A stretch of DNA of 64,000 nucleotides from Streptomyces orinoci (GTDB taxonomy: Bacteria > Actinomycetota > Actinomycetes > Streptomycetales > Streptomycetaceae), in assembly GCF_003121295.1 (NCBI RefSeq), contig NZ_PHNC01000029.1, forward strand, positions 372,001 to 436,000. The letters are read 5' to 3'. Each line of letters begins with the position of its first letter. Within the stretch, counting starts at the first letter, position 1. Below are positions 1 to 7,625 of the stretch, one piece after another. The notes beneath the pieces were generated by a model. It was not told the DNA's origin. It made no database searches and was given only the letters and a program-made list of their open reading frames with translations. The position numbers and the translations under genes were made by a program.

Positions 1-1
1 G

Positions 2-781
2 GAGACGGTGCGTGGTTCGGGGCTGCGGGCCGATGAGCCGGCGGCCCGGCTGGCCGCGCTGGCCCCGGAGCTGACCAAGCTCAACCAGGGGGCCGGGCAG
101 CACGGGGTACGGCAGACCCTCGCCCGCGCCGAGCGAGTGCTGCGGGAGGCCCAGGCGATCGCCGCCGAGGCGGAGCAACTGCCCGTACGGGTGGCCGAGA
201 TCGACAAGCGGCTGGTGTCCCTGGCCACCCGGGCCCAGGCGATCAGCACCCGGGCGGCGGGTGTCGCCCCCATCCTCAGTGAGCTGCGCCGCCGTTACAG
301 CCTGGCCTGCTGGCAGGACCTCCAGCAGGTGCCGGAGGAGGCCGAGCGGGCGGTGCGGGAGGCGGAGGAGAAGCTGCGCGAGGCCCGTACCGCGCGGCAG
401 GAACAGCGCTGGGCGGACGCCACCTCGCTGCTGGCCATGGTGCGGGCGCTGCTGGCGGACACCGATACGGCGGTGTCGGCGGCCGGTGACCGGCTGCGGC
501 GGCTGGACGAGGTGTCCGCGGACCGGCAGCGGGAGATCGAGCGGACCCGGTTCGCCCTGCGGGACGCCCAGCGGCTGGCGATGACCGGCCGCAGCACCCC
601 CGATCCCCGCCATGCCGCCCCGCTGGACCAGGCGGTGGCCCGGCTGGAGGCGGCGGTGGCGGCCCTGGAGGGACGGCATCCGGACTGGTGGCGCTTCCTG
701 ATGGAGATGGAGGGGGTGCGGGAGACGGCGGCCGAGGTGGTGGGGCGCATACGGGCGGAGCGTGGGGGCTCCGCCCGGTAG
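2..781 (+). CDS. Coiled-coil protein, 5' end outside window
   Basis: The frame is open from the first base, so the gene probably starts upstream; a GTG at position 8 could be an internal start but has no clear ribosome site. About 258 residues are visible. They are rich in Ala, Arg, Glu and Leu with heptad-like spacing, and long stretches (for example around residues 110-140 and 170-200) read as coiled coil. No enzyme motif or membrane segment is seen. It ends just before a zinc-ribbon gene and near the Ter locus, so a structural or scaffolding role in that stress system is possible, but this is inference from position only. Confidence 0.6.
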   Translation, partial: ETVRGSGLRADEPAARLAALAPELTKLNQGAGQHGVRQTLARAERVLREAQAIAAEAEQLPVRVAEIDKRLVSLATRAQAISTRAAGVAPILSELRRRYSLACWQDLQQVPEEAERAVREAEEKLREARTARQEQRWADATSLLAMVRALLADTDTAVSAAGDRLRRLDEVSADRQREIERTRFALRDAQRLAMTGRSTPDPRHAAPLDQAVARLEAAVAALEGRHPDWWRFLMEMEGVRETAAEVVGRIRAERGGSAR

Positions 782-871
782 GGCCGGTTTTGCGGGGTGC
801 GGGCCGTGTGTGGCCTGTCCGGGACCCGCGCCCCCGACGCGGCCCCCGGTTCGCTGGTTATGCTGCCTGGC

Positions 872-1081
872 ATGCCCCGTTACGAATACCGCTGCAAGGC
901 GTGTGGTGACACCTTTGAGCTCAACCGGCCGATGGCCGAGTCCTCGGCGCCCGCCGAGTGCCCCCAAGGGCACCCGGACACCGTGAAGTTGCTGTCCACG
1001 GTCGCGGTCACCGGCACCAGCGGCCCGGCCAAGCCCGCGCCCTCCGGCGGGGGTTGCTGCGGCGGCGGCTGCTGCGGCTGA
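872..1081 (+). CDS. FmdB-family zinc-ribbon small protein
   Basis: A 69-residue protein beginning MPRYEYRCKACGDTFE. The N-terminus has the Tyr-Glu-Tyr-Arg-Cys-x-x-Cys zinc-knuckle start typical of the FmdB/putative regulatory protein family, followed by a second Cys and a His (CPQGH). The C-terminus ends in a Gly/Cys run (GGGCCGGGCCG), also usual for actinobacterial members. A longer frame opens at 797, but homology begins at the ATG at 872, so I chose that start. Family function is unproven; a metal-binding or regulatory role is generally assumed. It lies 90 bases downstream of the coiled-coil gene and converges on the methyltransferase gene. Confidence 0.85.
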   Translation: MPRYEYRCKACGDTFELNRPMAESSAPAECPQGHPDTVKLLSTVAVTGTSGPAKPAPSGGGCCGGGCCG

Positions 1082-1118
1082 GCCGTCGGCGTGCAGCCGC
1101 TGGGCTCGGCCGCCGGGT

Positions 1119-1784
1119 TCAGCCGCGCTTGCGCGCCAGGGTCAGCCCGTCCGCGACGGTGAGCAGCACGCTCTCCATCCGGTCGTCGGCCGTGGCGTGC
1201 TCATTGAACGCCCGGACCGCGGCGCCCATCGGGTGGCCGCCCGAGGGGTCCAGGACGGTGCCGCCGAACAGGACGTTGTCCACCACCAGCAGTCCGCCGG
1301 GCCGCAGTCTGGGCACCAGCTCCTCCCAGTAGTCGATATAGCCGTCCTTGTTGGCGTCCAGGAAGGCCAGGTCGATATGCGGCTCGGCGGGCATGGCGCG
1401 CAGCGAGTCCAGGGCGGGTGCGATCCGCAGCTCGATGCGGTCGGCCACCCCGGCCTTGGCCCATGCCTCATGGGCGGGGCCGGTCCACTCCTCGGAGACG
1501 TCCAAGGTGATCAACTTGCCGTCCGCGGGCAGCGCCTGGGCCATGGCCAGGGCGGACAGGCCGGTGAAGGTGCCCACCTCGACAAGGTGACGGGCACCGG
1601 TGAGCCGTACCAACAGGGCCAGCAGCGGCCCCTGTTCCACCGGAATCTGTTTGCCCGCGGCATCCGGGAAGCGGGCCCGGGTGGTGTCGATCAGCTCGCG
1701 CTGCACCGGGTCCGGCTCGGGGTTGTGGGCGAGTACATAGGCGTAGAGCTCGGGGTCGAGCCAGTGGCTCTTTCCTGCGGCCAT
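1119..1784 (-). CDS. Class I SAM-dependent O-methyltransferase
   Basis: A 221-residue methyltransferase of the caffeoyl-CoA O-methyltransferase type. It shows the SAM-binding motif EVGTFTGLSALAMA (about residues 68-81), an acidic loop (LDVSEEW), the metal-site segment FLDANKDGY and VDNVLFGG. It would transfer a methyl group from SAM to a hydroxyl acceptor, normally with a divalent metal. A strong GAGGAGG site precedes the ATG at 1784; the ATG at 1805 lies upstream of it and is less likely. It starts 49 bases downstream of the HAD gene on the same strand with no terminator between them, so it may be the last gene of the Ter biosynthetic operon and could tailor its product. Substrate unknown. 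Confidence 0.85.
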   Translation of the reverse strand: MAAGKSHWLDPELYAYVLAHNPEPDPVQRELIDTTRARFPDAAGKQIPVEQGPLLALLVRLTGARHLVEVGTFTGLSALAMAQALPADGKLITLDVSEEWTGPAHEAWAKAGVADRIELRIAPALDSLRAMPAEPHIDLAFLDANKDGYIDYWEELVPRLRPGGLLVVDNVLFGGTVLDPSGGHPMGAAVRAFNEHATADDRMESVLLTVADGLTLARKRG

Positions 1785-1833
1785 TGAAACCTCCTCGGTT
1801 CCCAACCGGTCTGTGGCTCCTTGAGGTTACGTC

Positions 1834-2637
1834 TCAGCGAGCCGCCGCCAGCAGGCACCGGAGGATCTCCTCCCCCGCCAGGACACCGCGGGTGTCCAGT
1901 GCGGTGACCCGGGGCGCGGTCCAGCCGGTGGCCGCCAGTTCGCCATGGCCCGGGCGCCAGCCCTGGTCGGCGGCGAGCAGCAGTTCCGCGTCCAGCAGTG
2001 AATCACCGGCCGCCAGCAGCCGGGTGGCGCCGGTGCGGCGGGCCACCTCGGCGACGGCGGCGCTCTTGGTGAGCGGCCGGGGCACGGCATAGACCTTGCG
2101 GCCCTGGAGGGAGACGGTCCAGCCGCGTTCCCCGGCCCACTCGGCGAGTTCGGCCGGCCAGGCGGCGGGCAGCCGGTCCCGGTCCACGACCAGATAGGCG
2201 AAGAGGTCCTCGGCGGTGCGCTCCTTGAGCAGCCAGGCCGGGTCCGCATGGCGCAGCAGCCGGGCGCGTACCTCCGCCAGCGGGGCGCAGTTCTCGGCCA
2301 GCGCGCCCCGTACCCGGGCCCGCCAGGTGAGGTCGGGTTCGCCGTGCACCAGCAGTTCCCCGCCATTGGCGCAGACCGCGAACTCGGGCGCGGGGCCGGG
2401 CAGATGGAGGCGGGCGTACTGCTCGCGGGTGCGGGTGGTGGCCGGGACGAAGCAGGCGGTACGGGCCAGTTCGGCCAGCAGGGCGGCGGCCGTCTCGGTG
2501 AGGTAGGACAGCGGTCGCTGTTGGTAGGTCTCCACACACAGCAGGCGCGGCGCCCGGGTGTCGGGCATGGTCAGCCCCAGGGCGGCGGCCGAGTAGACCA
2601 GGGTGCGGTCCAGGTCGCCGGCGACGAGCACACTCAC
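1834..2637 (-). CDS. HAD-superfamily hydrolase of Ter biosynthetic operon
   Basis: A 267-residue HAD phosphatase. Motif I is near the N-terminus (GDLDRTL, with Asp8 and Asp10) and motif IV is LLAAGDSLLDAEL near residue 220; the intervening segment carries a cap domain. The GTG start overlaps the stop of the upstream fusion gene by four bases (GTGA), implying translational coupling. In described Ter systems a HAD phosphatase accompanies phosphoribosyltransferases and a citrate-lyase-like aldolase, and is thought to dephosphorylate an intermediate of a nucleoside-like metabolite. That role is inferred from neighbours; the phosphatase fold itself is clear from the motifs. Confidence 0.85.
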   Translation of the reverse strand: MSVLVAGDLDRTLVYSAAALGLTMPDTRAPRLLCVETYQQRPLSYLTETAAALLAELARTACFVPATTRTREQYARLHLPGPAPEFAVCANGGELLVHGEPDLTWRARVRGALAENCAPLAEVRARLLRHADPAWLLKERTAEDLFAYLVVDRDRLPAAWPAELAEWAGERGWTVSLQGRKVYAVPRPLTKSAAVAEVARRTGATRLLAAGDSLLDAELLLAADQGWRPGHGELAATGWTAPRVTALDTRGVLAGEEILRCLLAAAR

Positions 2638-5099
2638 CGGGCTTGCACCGCCTGGCCGTTGGCGCCGGTGGCGCCCCGGGTGTAGCGGGGGTGGATCAGG
2701 CCGACGCAGTTGTACGGCAGTTCGTCCACCTCGGCGACGGGGACGCCGCGCTGTTCGGCGAGCAGCCGGATATGGGCGAGTTCGGCTCCGGCGCCGCGCC
2801 GGGCGAGGATCTTCCAGGGCACCCGGCGCAGCAGCACCCGGGTGGTCTCGCCCACGCCGGGTTTGACCAGGTTGGTATCGCCGATGCCGTACTCCGCGCT
2901 GATCCGCTCCATGGCGGCCCAGCCGCTCCAGGTGGGGGTGCGGTCGGTGTCGGCGAGTTCCTTGGCGGCCAGGGTGGCCTCCTCATGGACGTCCGGGAAG
3001 CGGGCGCCCACGGTGTCCAGGAAGGAGCGGGAGACATCGGCGGCGGCCAGCTCCCGGTAGAACTTGGCGCCGTGGAAGTCCTCCGGCCCCACCAGGTCGG
3101 CGCGGAGCACGGTGCGCGATATCAGGCCGGAGACGGTGGAGTTGAGGCAGGCGGAGGGGATCAGGAAGTCGTCGCGGGTGCCGAAGGTGTCCACACAGTG
3201 GCCGGGGTCGGCGAGGACGGCCGGGCGGGGGTCGAAGGGGGTGCCGCGCAGGGCCTGGTCCAGTTCGCGGGTGATGGCGCCCTTGCCGGTCCAGCCGTCC
3301 ACGAAGACCACATCGGCGGGGTCATGGTGGTCGGCGAGCCAGCGCAGGGCCGCGGTGTCGATGCCCCGGCCGCGGACGATGGAGAGGGCGTAGTGCGGCA
3401 GGTCCAGGCCATGGGCGTACCGGGCCCAGCGCCGCATCAGAATGCCGACGGGGGTGCCGGCCCGGGCGAGGGAGACCAGGACGGGCCGGGGGGAGCGCTC
3501 GGCCAGCACCAGATTGGTGACGGTGCCGACGGCCCGGGCGACGCGGGCGGCCGAGGCGTCCAGGGCCGTCCGGTAGAGCTCCTGGTAGCGCTCGCTGGGC
3601 TGGTACTCCTGGGGCAGCGACTCGGCGTAGTGGGCGCCGCCGCGCTGGATGGCCTCCTCCCGTTCCTCGGTGGGTGCCTCCAGGGTGACGGCCGAGAGGT
3701 CCTGGAGCAGCCAGCCGACGTCCTCGGGGGCATAGGAGGAGAAGGCGGGGCCGCGCAGGGGCTCGCGGCGCTCCCGGGCGCCGGGCCGATGGGAGGGGAT
3801 CACTGCCAGCAGTGCCCTTTCGGTGTGGGCGGAGAGCTGGTGCAGAAGGCCGCCGGGGGCGTGCAGCCGGGGGGTGTCGGCGGTGTCGTCGATGACGCTG
3901 ACGATCACGTCGAAGCGGCCGTCCGCGATGTTGTAGGCGTAGCGGTCGCCTTCGCCGGAGCCGTCATGGGCGGGGAAGGTGAGGCGGGAGCGGATGGCGT
4001 AGCCAGGGTGGTCCATGGCGACGACCGGTGAGCGGGTGGTGGTGGAGAACCGTATCTCCGTGTGCGGGAGCCGGTTTTGGAGCTCCTCCGCCAGGCGGAG
4101 GGGGGCGTACATCAGCTCTTCGGTGCCGAGGACGAGGATGCGGGCGGGTGGTCCGCCCTTGCCGGGCGCGATCCGGGCGGCCAGTCGCTCCGCCATGGCG
4201 GGCAGGGCGGCTTCCAGTCGCTCGCGGTGTGCGGGGGTGAAGCCATGGCGGCCGCCGTCGGGGAGGCCGGCGGGCCAGCCGAGGTCCACTCGGGGGATTT
4301 CCCCGGCCGCGGCCCTCACCGGAGCGGGGGGCTCCGCCTGGGCACCCCCGGAAGCCGCACCGTCCTCAAACGCCTTAGGGGCTGGACCAGTTGGCGGGTA
4401 ACCCGGACCCTCCAGCTCCGCCACCAGCGCGCTGCCGCGCTCCAGCACATCAGGGGGGAGAGCGACCTCACCGGTGGCGAGGGCGACCACATCGATCCGT
4501 ATGCCCAGCTCCGCGGCGAACGCGGCCAGTCCGGCGCGGTCCGCGGACGACCGTACGTCCACCAGCGACGCGACCACATAGCGCCGGCGCGGGGCCCTCG
4601 TATGCAGCGCGGCGATCGTATTGCGCACCGTACGGCCCGTGGACAGCTCGTCGTCCACCAGCACCAAGGGCCCCGGGGTGGTCAGCAACCCCGCGTCGGA
4701 GGGCAGCAGCAGATGCGAGGTCGCATGGCTGTGCTCCTCCTCGAAGCCACCGGCCGGCGTCATCCCCGGCACCGCCCGCCGGGTGGAGTGCAGACAGGAC
4801 ACCGGCCCCAGGCCGTCCGCCACACAGTGCCCGAGGCCGGTGGCGGTCTCGGCGTAACCGAGGACCACCGCCCCCTCGGCGCTGCCCAGCAAGTCCCTTA
4901 CCCGGCGGCCGAGTTCCAGCCCGGCGCCCCGGACCACGCCCGGCCGCTGCGGCATATGCTTGCCCAGCACCGTGGAGACCAGCAGATGGGCCCGCCGGGG
5001 GTTGCGGCGCAGGGCCAGGCCCAGCAGCTCCGGCAGCCGGGCGTCCCCGGTCAGCCGGACACCGAGCCGGTCCGCCACCCACTGCCCCGGCCACACCAT
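2634..5099 (-). CDS. Ter-system fusion: PRTase_2 / TRSP / StiP-type PRTase / Pelota
   Basis: An 821-residue multidomain protein. Residues about 1-230 form a phosphoribosyltransferase with the PRPP-loop LVDDELSTGRT (147-157). A low-complexity linker follows (about 236-270). A TRSP domain comes next, with the signature TTRSP near 355 and AYNI downstream. A second phosphoribosyltransferase (StiP/PRTase_1 type) has VVFVDGWTGKGA near 597. The last ~80 residues match the PELOTA_1 RNA-binding module (ELPYNCVGLIH). These units are often separate genes in Ter clusters. The ATG at 5099 has AGGAGG just upstream; an ATG at 5117 overlapping the aldolase stop is possible. Likely role: attaching ribose-phosphate to a base-like precursor. 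A Streptomyces repeat lies in the linker. Confidence 0.85.
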   Translation of the reverse strand: MVWPGQWVADRLGVRLTGDARLPELLGLALRRNPRRAHLLVSTVLGKHMPQRPGVVRGAGLELGRRVRDLLGSAEGAVVLGYAETATGLGHCVADGLGPVSCLHSTRRAVPGMTPAGGFEEEHSHATSHLLLPSDAGLLTTPGPLVLVDDELSTGRTVRNTIAALHTRAPRRRYVVASLVDVRSSADRAGLAAFAAELGIRIDVVALATGEVALPPDVLERGSALVAELEGPGYPPTGPAPKAFEDGAASGGAQAEPPAPVRAAAGEIPRVDLGWPAGLPDGGRHGFTPAHRERLEAALPAMAERLAARIAPGKGGPPARILVLGTEELMYAPLRLAEELQNRLPHTEIRFSTTTRSPVVAMDHPGYAIRSRLTFPAHDGSGEGDRYAYNIADGRFDVIVSVIDDTADTPRLHAPGGLLHQLSAHTERALLAVIPSHRPGARERREPLRGPAFSSYAPEDVGWLLQDLSAVTLEAPTEEREEAIQRGGAHYAESLPQEYQPSERYQELYRTALDASAARVARAVGTVTNLVLAERSPRPVLVSLARAGTPVGILMRRWARYAHGLDLPHYALSIVRGRGIDTAALRWLADHHDPADVVFVDGWTGKGAITRELDQALRGTPFDPRPAVLADPGHCVDTFGTRDDFLIPSACLNSTVSGLISRTVLRADLVGPEDFHGAKFYRELAAADVSRSFLDTVGARFPDVHEEATLAAKELADTDRTPTWSGWAAMERISAEYGIGDTNLVKPGVGETTRVLLRRVPWKILARRGAGAELAHIRLLAEQRGVPVAEVDELPYNCVGLIHPRYTRGATGANGQAVQAR
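4316..4395 (-). repeat. Streptomyces intergenic-type repeat inside a coding linker
   Basis: Read on the minus strand this stretch contains AAGGCGTTTGAGGACGG followed by GGGGGTGCCCAGGCGGAGCC. That is the pattern of a repeat normally found between genes in Streptomyces genomes. Here it is in frame within the linker joining the first phosphoribosyltransferase to the TRSP domain, and encodes a Pro/Ala/Gly-rich segment (KAFEDGAASGGAQAEPP). The identification rests on recall of the element, not on a search. Confidence 0.6.
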
Positions 5100-5113
5100 G
5101 TCCTCGCTCCTCC

Positions 5114-6280
5114 TCATGCCGGCTTCCCGACGCTCGCCGCCAGCAGTTCCACAAAGCCCACGTCCTCGCGGGCCACGCCGAAGACCTCGGCGCGCCGCAG
5201 GGTGCGTTCGGCCCAAGCGCGGTGCGGCTTGGCCTCGTTCATCTTGTTGGTGTAGGCGGAACGCAGCACTCCGCCGCCGTCCCGTACCGAGCGCAGGATG
5301 TCCCGTGCATCGCTGTATTCCTCATGGCTGACCACCGACAGCGCATGGACCGGTGCCACATGCGAGGGGTGGATACAGGTCTTGCCCTGGAGCCCATTGG
5401 CCCGGTCCAGCTCCAGCTCGCGGAGCAGGCCGTCCAGGTCATGGGCGATCAGGGCGGTGCGCAGCGCGTCGGCGGGCCCGGCGAAGGGGCTGCGGCGCAG
5501 CTGGGGTTTGAACATCCGCTCATGGGGGCGGAAATACTCCCAGACCGGACCGGTGATGGTCAGGCCGCTGTCATCCGCGCGGCCCAGCACATTGACCACA
5601 TCGGCGATCACCGAGGCCACCAACTGGACGTCATAGGCGGTCATATCGGGCGCCCGGCGCAGTCCATAGGCCGCGCAGAAGTCGGTGACCCCAAGCCTGA
5701 GCGCCAGCACTCGCTCGCGGTATTTGGCGACGGCCCGGGCGATCCCGGCCAGGGTCTCGGCGCGGGTCTCCAGGTGGAGCAGTTCGGGCGACTCCAGGAC
5801 GGGCATGGCCAATAGCCGCCGGCCATGGGCCACTTCGGCCTCGGTGAGCGCCTCCAGGAAGGGCAGCCCCCGGTCCTCGGTGAACTTTGGCAGGACGAAT
5901 CCGGACAACAGCCGCAGTGCGGGGCCGAGCCGCCGGGCCAGACCGCCGATCTGCTCCGGCTCACGGACTCTGATAAAGAGCAGCGGCGGGGTGGCCCCGG
6001 CCGTGGACAGCTCGATGAGCTGGCGTATCAGGTTGCGCTCGGCCTCGGCGACCTCCTGGTCGGCGATGGAGTCCTCCAGGCACAGGACCATGGACACCAC
6101 CCCGCGCGCCCGCTGCCGCAGGATGTCCCCGGCCAGACCGGGCCGGGTGGCGGGGCTGTAGAGCGTGGCACCCAGGGCGACGGCGAGGGTGGGCAGCTCG
6201 GATTGGGGGCCGAACTCCCCTGGTTCGCTATGGAAGAGATCCTTCCGCACCTCGGGTGCGAGATGGTCGAAATGCCGCAC
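5114..6280 (-). CDS. HpcH/HpaI aldolase / citrate-lyase-beta-like protein
   Basis: A 388-residue member of the HpcH/HpaI aldolase-citrate lyase family as found in Ter clusters. Conserved pieces include TLYSPATRPGLAGDI, VVSMVLCLEDSIAD (metal-site Glu/Asp) and LRLGVTDFCAAYGLRR. Such enzymes make or break C-C bonds using a pyruvate/acetyl-type unit and Mg2+. I chose the GTG at 6280 (VRHFDHLAPEV) because GGGGAG lies just before it; a GTG at 6295 is also open. It heads the minus-strand operon, ends 14 bases before the fusion gene and is divergent from a TerD-like gene. Substrate unknown. Confidence 0.85.
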   Translation of the reverse strand: MRHFDHLAPEVRKDLFHSEPGEFGPQSELPTLAVALGATLYSPATRPGLAGDILRQRARGVVSMVLCLEDSIADQEVAEAERNLIRQLIELSTAGATPPLLFIRVREPEQIGGLARRLGPALRLLSGFVLPKFTEDRGLPFLEALTEAEVAHGRRLLAMPVLESPELLHLETRAETLAGIARAVAKYRERVLALRLGVTDFCAAYGLRRAPDMTAYDVQLVASVIADVVNVLGRADDSGLTITGPVWEYFRPHERMFKPQLRRSPFAGPADALRTALIAHDLDGLLRELELDRANGLQGKTCIHPSHVAPVHALSVVSHEEYSDARDILRSVRDGGGVLRSAYTNKMNEAKPHRAWAERTLRRAEVFGVAREDVGFVELLAASVGKPA

Positions 6281-6487
6281 ATTCTCCCCGTTCACTGTGC
6301 CGTTTGCCTGGTCCCGCAGACCCGTCCGGATGCCAAGGTGGCCGCTTATGGTACGTGCGGCGGACGGTCAAGAGTTCCCCAAGTCACGGAAAAAGCGGCC
6401 TCATAGTGGAGTTGTATCCGCTAAGGGGCAAGCGGACGGCCGGGCCCCGCGTTGTCCGGGGGCGGGCGGGGAGTGCAGGATTGCGGC
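6281..6487. promoter_or_regulatory. Divergent control region between aldolase operon and TerD-like gene
   Basis: This 207-base gap separates divergent genes and must hold both promoters. On the minus strand a TTGACC (6366-6371) is spaced 17 bases from TAAGCG (6343-6348), a weak sigma-70-like pair that could drive the aldolase operon. Closer to the TerD-like gene is an imperfect dyad, CCGCT (6418-6422) and AGCGG (6431-6435). Neither has been tested. Confidence 0.35.
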
Positions 6488-7459
6488 ATGACGCACGCCA
6501 TGCAGAAGGGGTCCAATATCCCGCTTACGGCCCGGGCCGTACGGGCGGTACTGCGCTGGACCCCGGGCCCGGGCATTCCGGATGTGGACGCCTCCGCCCT
6601 GCTGCTGGCCGAGGACGGGCGGGTGCGCTCGGACGAGGACTTTGTGTTCTACAACCAGCCCCGGCACCCCTCGGGCCTGGTCCGTCATCTGCCCAAGGCG
6701 CGGCTGACCGAGGGGCTGACCGACTCGCTGGAGGTCGATCTGTCGGCCCTGGACGGCGGGGTACGGCGGGTGGTGCTGGCCGCCTCCGCGGACGGTGGTC
6801 CGTTCGGTCTGGTCAAGGACCTGTGCGTACTGCTCTATGACACCGCGCGGGCCGGGTCGGGGGACGAGCCGGTGGCACGCTTCGAGGTGCGTCCGGAGAC
6901 CGGGAAGGAGACCGCCATGATCTGTGGCGAGCTCTACCGGCGGGGCGAGGGCTGGAAGTTCCGGGCACTGGGGCAGGGCTATGTGTCCGGACTGGAGGGG
7001 CTGGCCACGGAGTTCGGGATCTCGGTGGAGGATTCGGAGCAGGAGTCGGATTCCGGTTCCGGTCAGCCGGGCGGGACGGGCGCGGGCGCGGTGCCGGGGG
7101 CCGCAGGCGGAGTGCCGGGGGCCGCGGCCGGAGTACCGGCGGCTGCGGGCGCGGTGCCGGGAGCCGCAGGCGGAGTACCGGCGGCCGCGGCCGGAGTACC
7201 GGACTATCCGCCGCCGCCCTCCGTGCCGCCGGTGGTTCCGGCGTCGGTGCCGCCCGCGATACCGGCGGGTGCGCCCGCGCCACCGCAGGGCGCCGCAAGC
7301 GTGCCCGCGCCGCCGCAGAGCGCGCCCGCGGCCGGGTACGGGTACCCGCATCCCGCTTACGGGTACCCGCAGCCCGCGTATGGCTATCCGCAGCAGCGGA
7401 CGGCGCCCGATCCGGCGTTCCGACTGCCGCCGCAGGGACCGCAGTTCCTGCCGGGGTGA
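6488..7459 (+). CDS. TerD-domain protein with Ala/Pro/Tyr-rich C-terminal tail
   Basis: A 323-residue protein. Residues about 1-180 are a TerD domain: KGSNIPL, VDASALLL, FVFYNQP, FEVRPETGKETAM and GELYRRGEGWKFRALGQGY correspond to segments of the two TerD paralogues in this window. Compared with them it keeps DVDASAL of the calcium-binding region but has lost the acidic EGEGDDE loop. After residue 190 it becomes an Ala/Gly/Pro/Val repeat tail and ends with three Gly-Tyr-Pro motifs (PAYGYPQ). The ATG at 6488 begins the homology; an upstream start at 6452 has no support. Probable role: envelope-linked stress sensing or partner binding through the tail (inference). Confidence 0.88.
   Translation: MTHAMQKGSNIPLTARAVRAVLRWTPGPGIPDVDASALLLAEDGRVRSDEDFVFYNQPRHPSGLVRHLPKARLTEGLTDSLEVDLSALDGGVRRVVLAASADGGPFGLVKDLCVLLYDTARAGSGDEPVARFEVRPETGKETAMICGELYRRGEGWKFRALGQGYVSGLEGLATEFGISVEDSEQESDSGSGQPGGTGAGAVPGAAGGVPGAAAGVPAAAGAVPGAAGGVPAAAAGVPDYPPPPSVPPVVPASVPPAIPAGAPAPPQGAASVPAPPQSAPAAGYGYPHPAYGYPQPAYGYPQQRTAPDPAFRLPPQGPQFLPG
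7081..7203 (+). repeat. In-frame GC-rich minisatellite in TerD-like tail
   Basis: Degenerate repeats of about 18 bases of the form GGAGTGCCGGGGGCCGC encode alternating Val-Pro-Gly/Ala-Ala-Ala-Gly units (VPGAAGG, VPGAAAG, VPAAAGA). The pattern suggests expansion by slippage within the coding sequence. Confidence 0.7.
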
Positions 7460-7625
7460 GTTTCGGGTGCGGGTTGGATGTGGCTGGTCGCGCCCACGCG
7501 GCGGAGCCGCATAGTGAAGTCGCCCCGCGCCCCTCACGGGGCACCCCTGCCGGGGTGAGTTTCGGGTGCGGGGAGTTCTGGGCTGAGCGCGCAGTTCCCC
7601 GCGCCCCTGACGGGGCCCTACGGCG
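7447..7625. repeat. Duplicated gene end and Streptomyces intergenic repeats
   Basis: The 27 bases spanning the TerD-like stop codon (7447-7473, beginning CCTGCCGGGGTGAG) recur exactly at 7546-7572. Each copy is followed by a repeat-like block: 7483-7542 contains GGTCGCGCCCACGCGGCGG and a CCCCGCGCCCCTCACGGGG hairpin, and 7589-7616 contains GCGCAGTTCCCCGCGCCCCT. The gap lies between convergent genes, so the hairpins may end transcription in both directions. Confidence 0.7.

Noticed and set aside
2643..4031. 462-residue plus-strand frame opposite the PRTase fusion
   Set aside because: Shadow frame rich in Gly and Val with no motif; the minus strand holds conserved domains.
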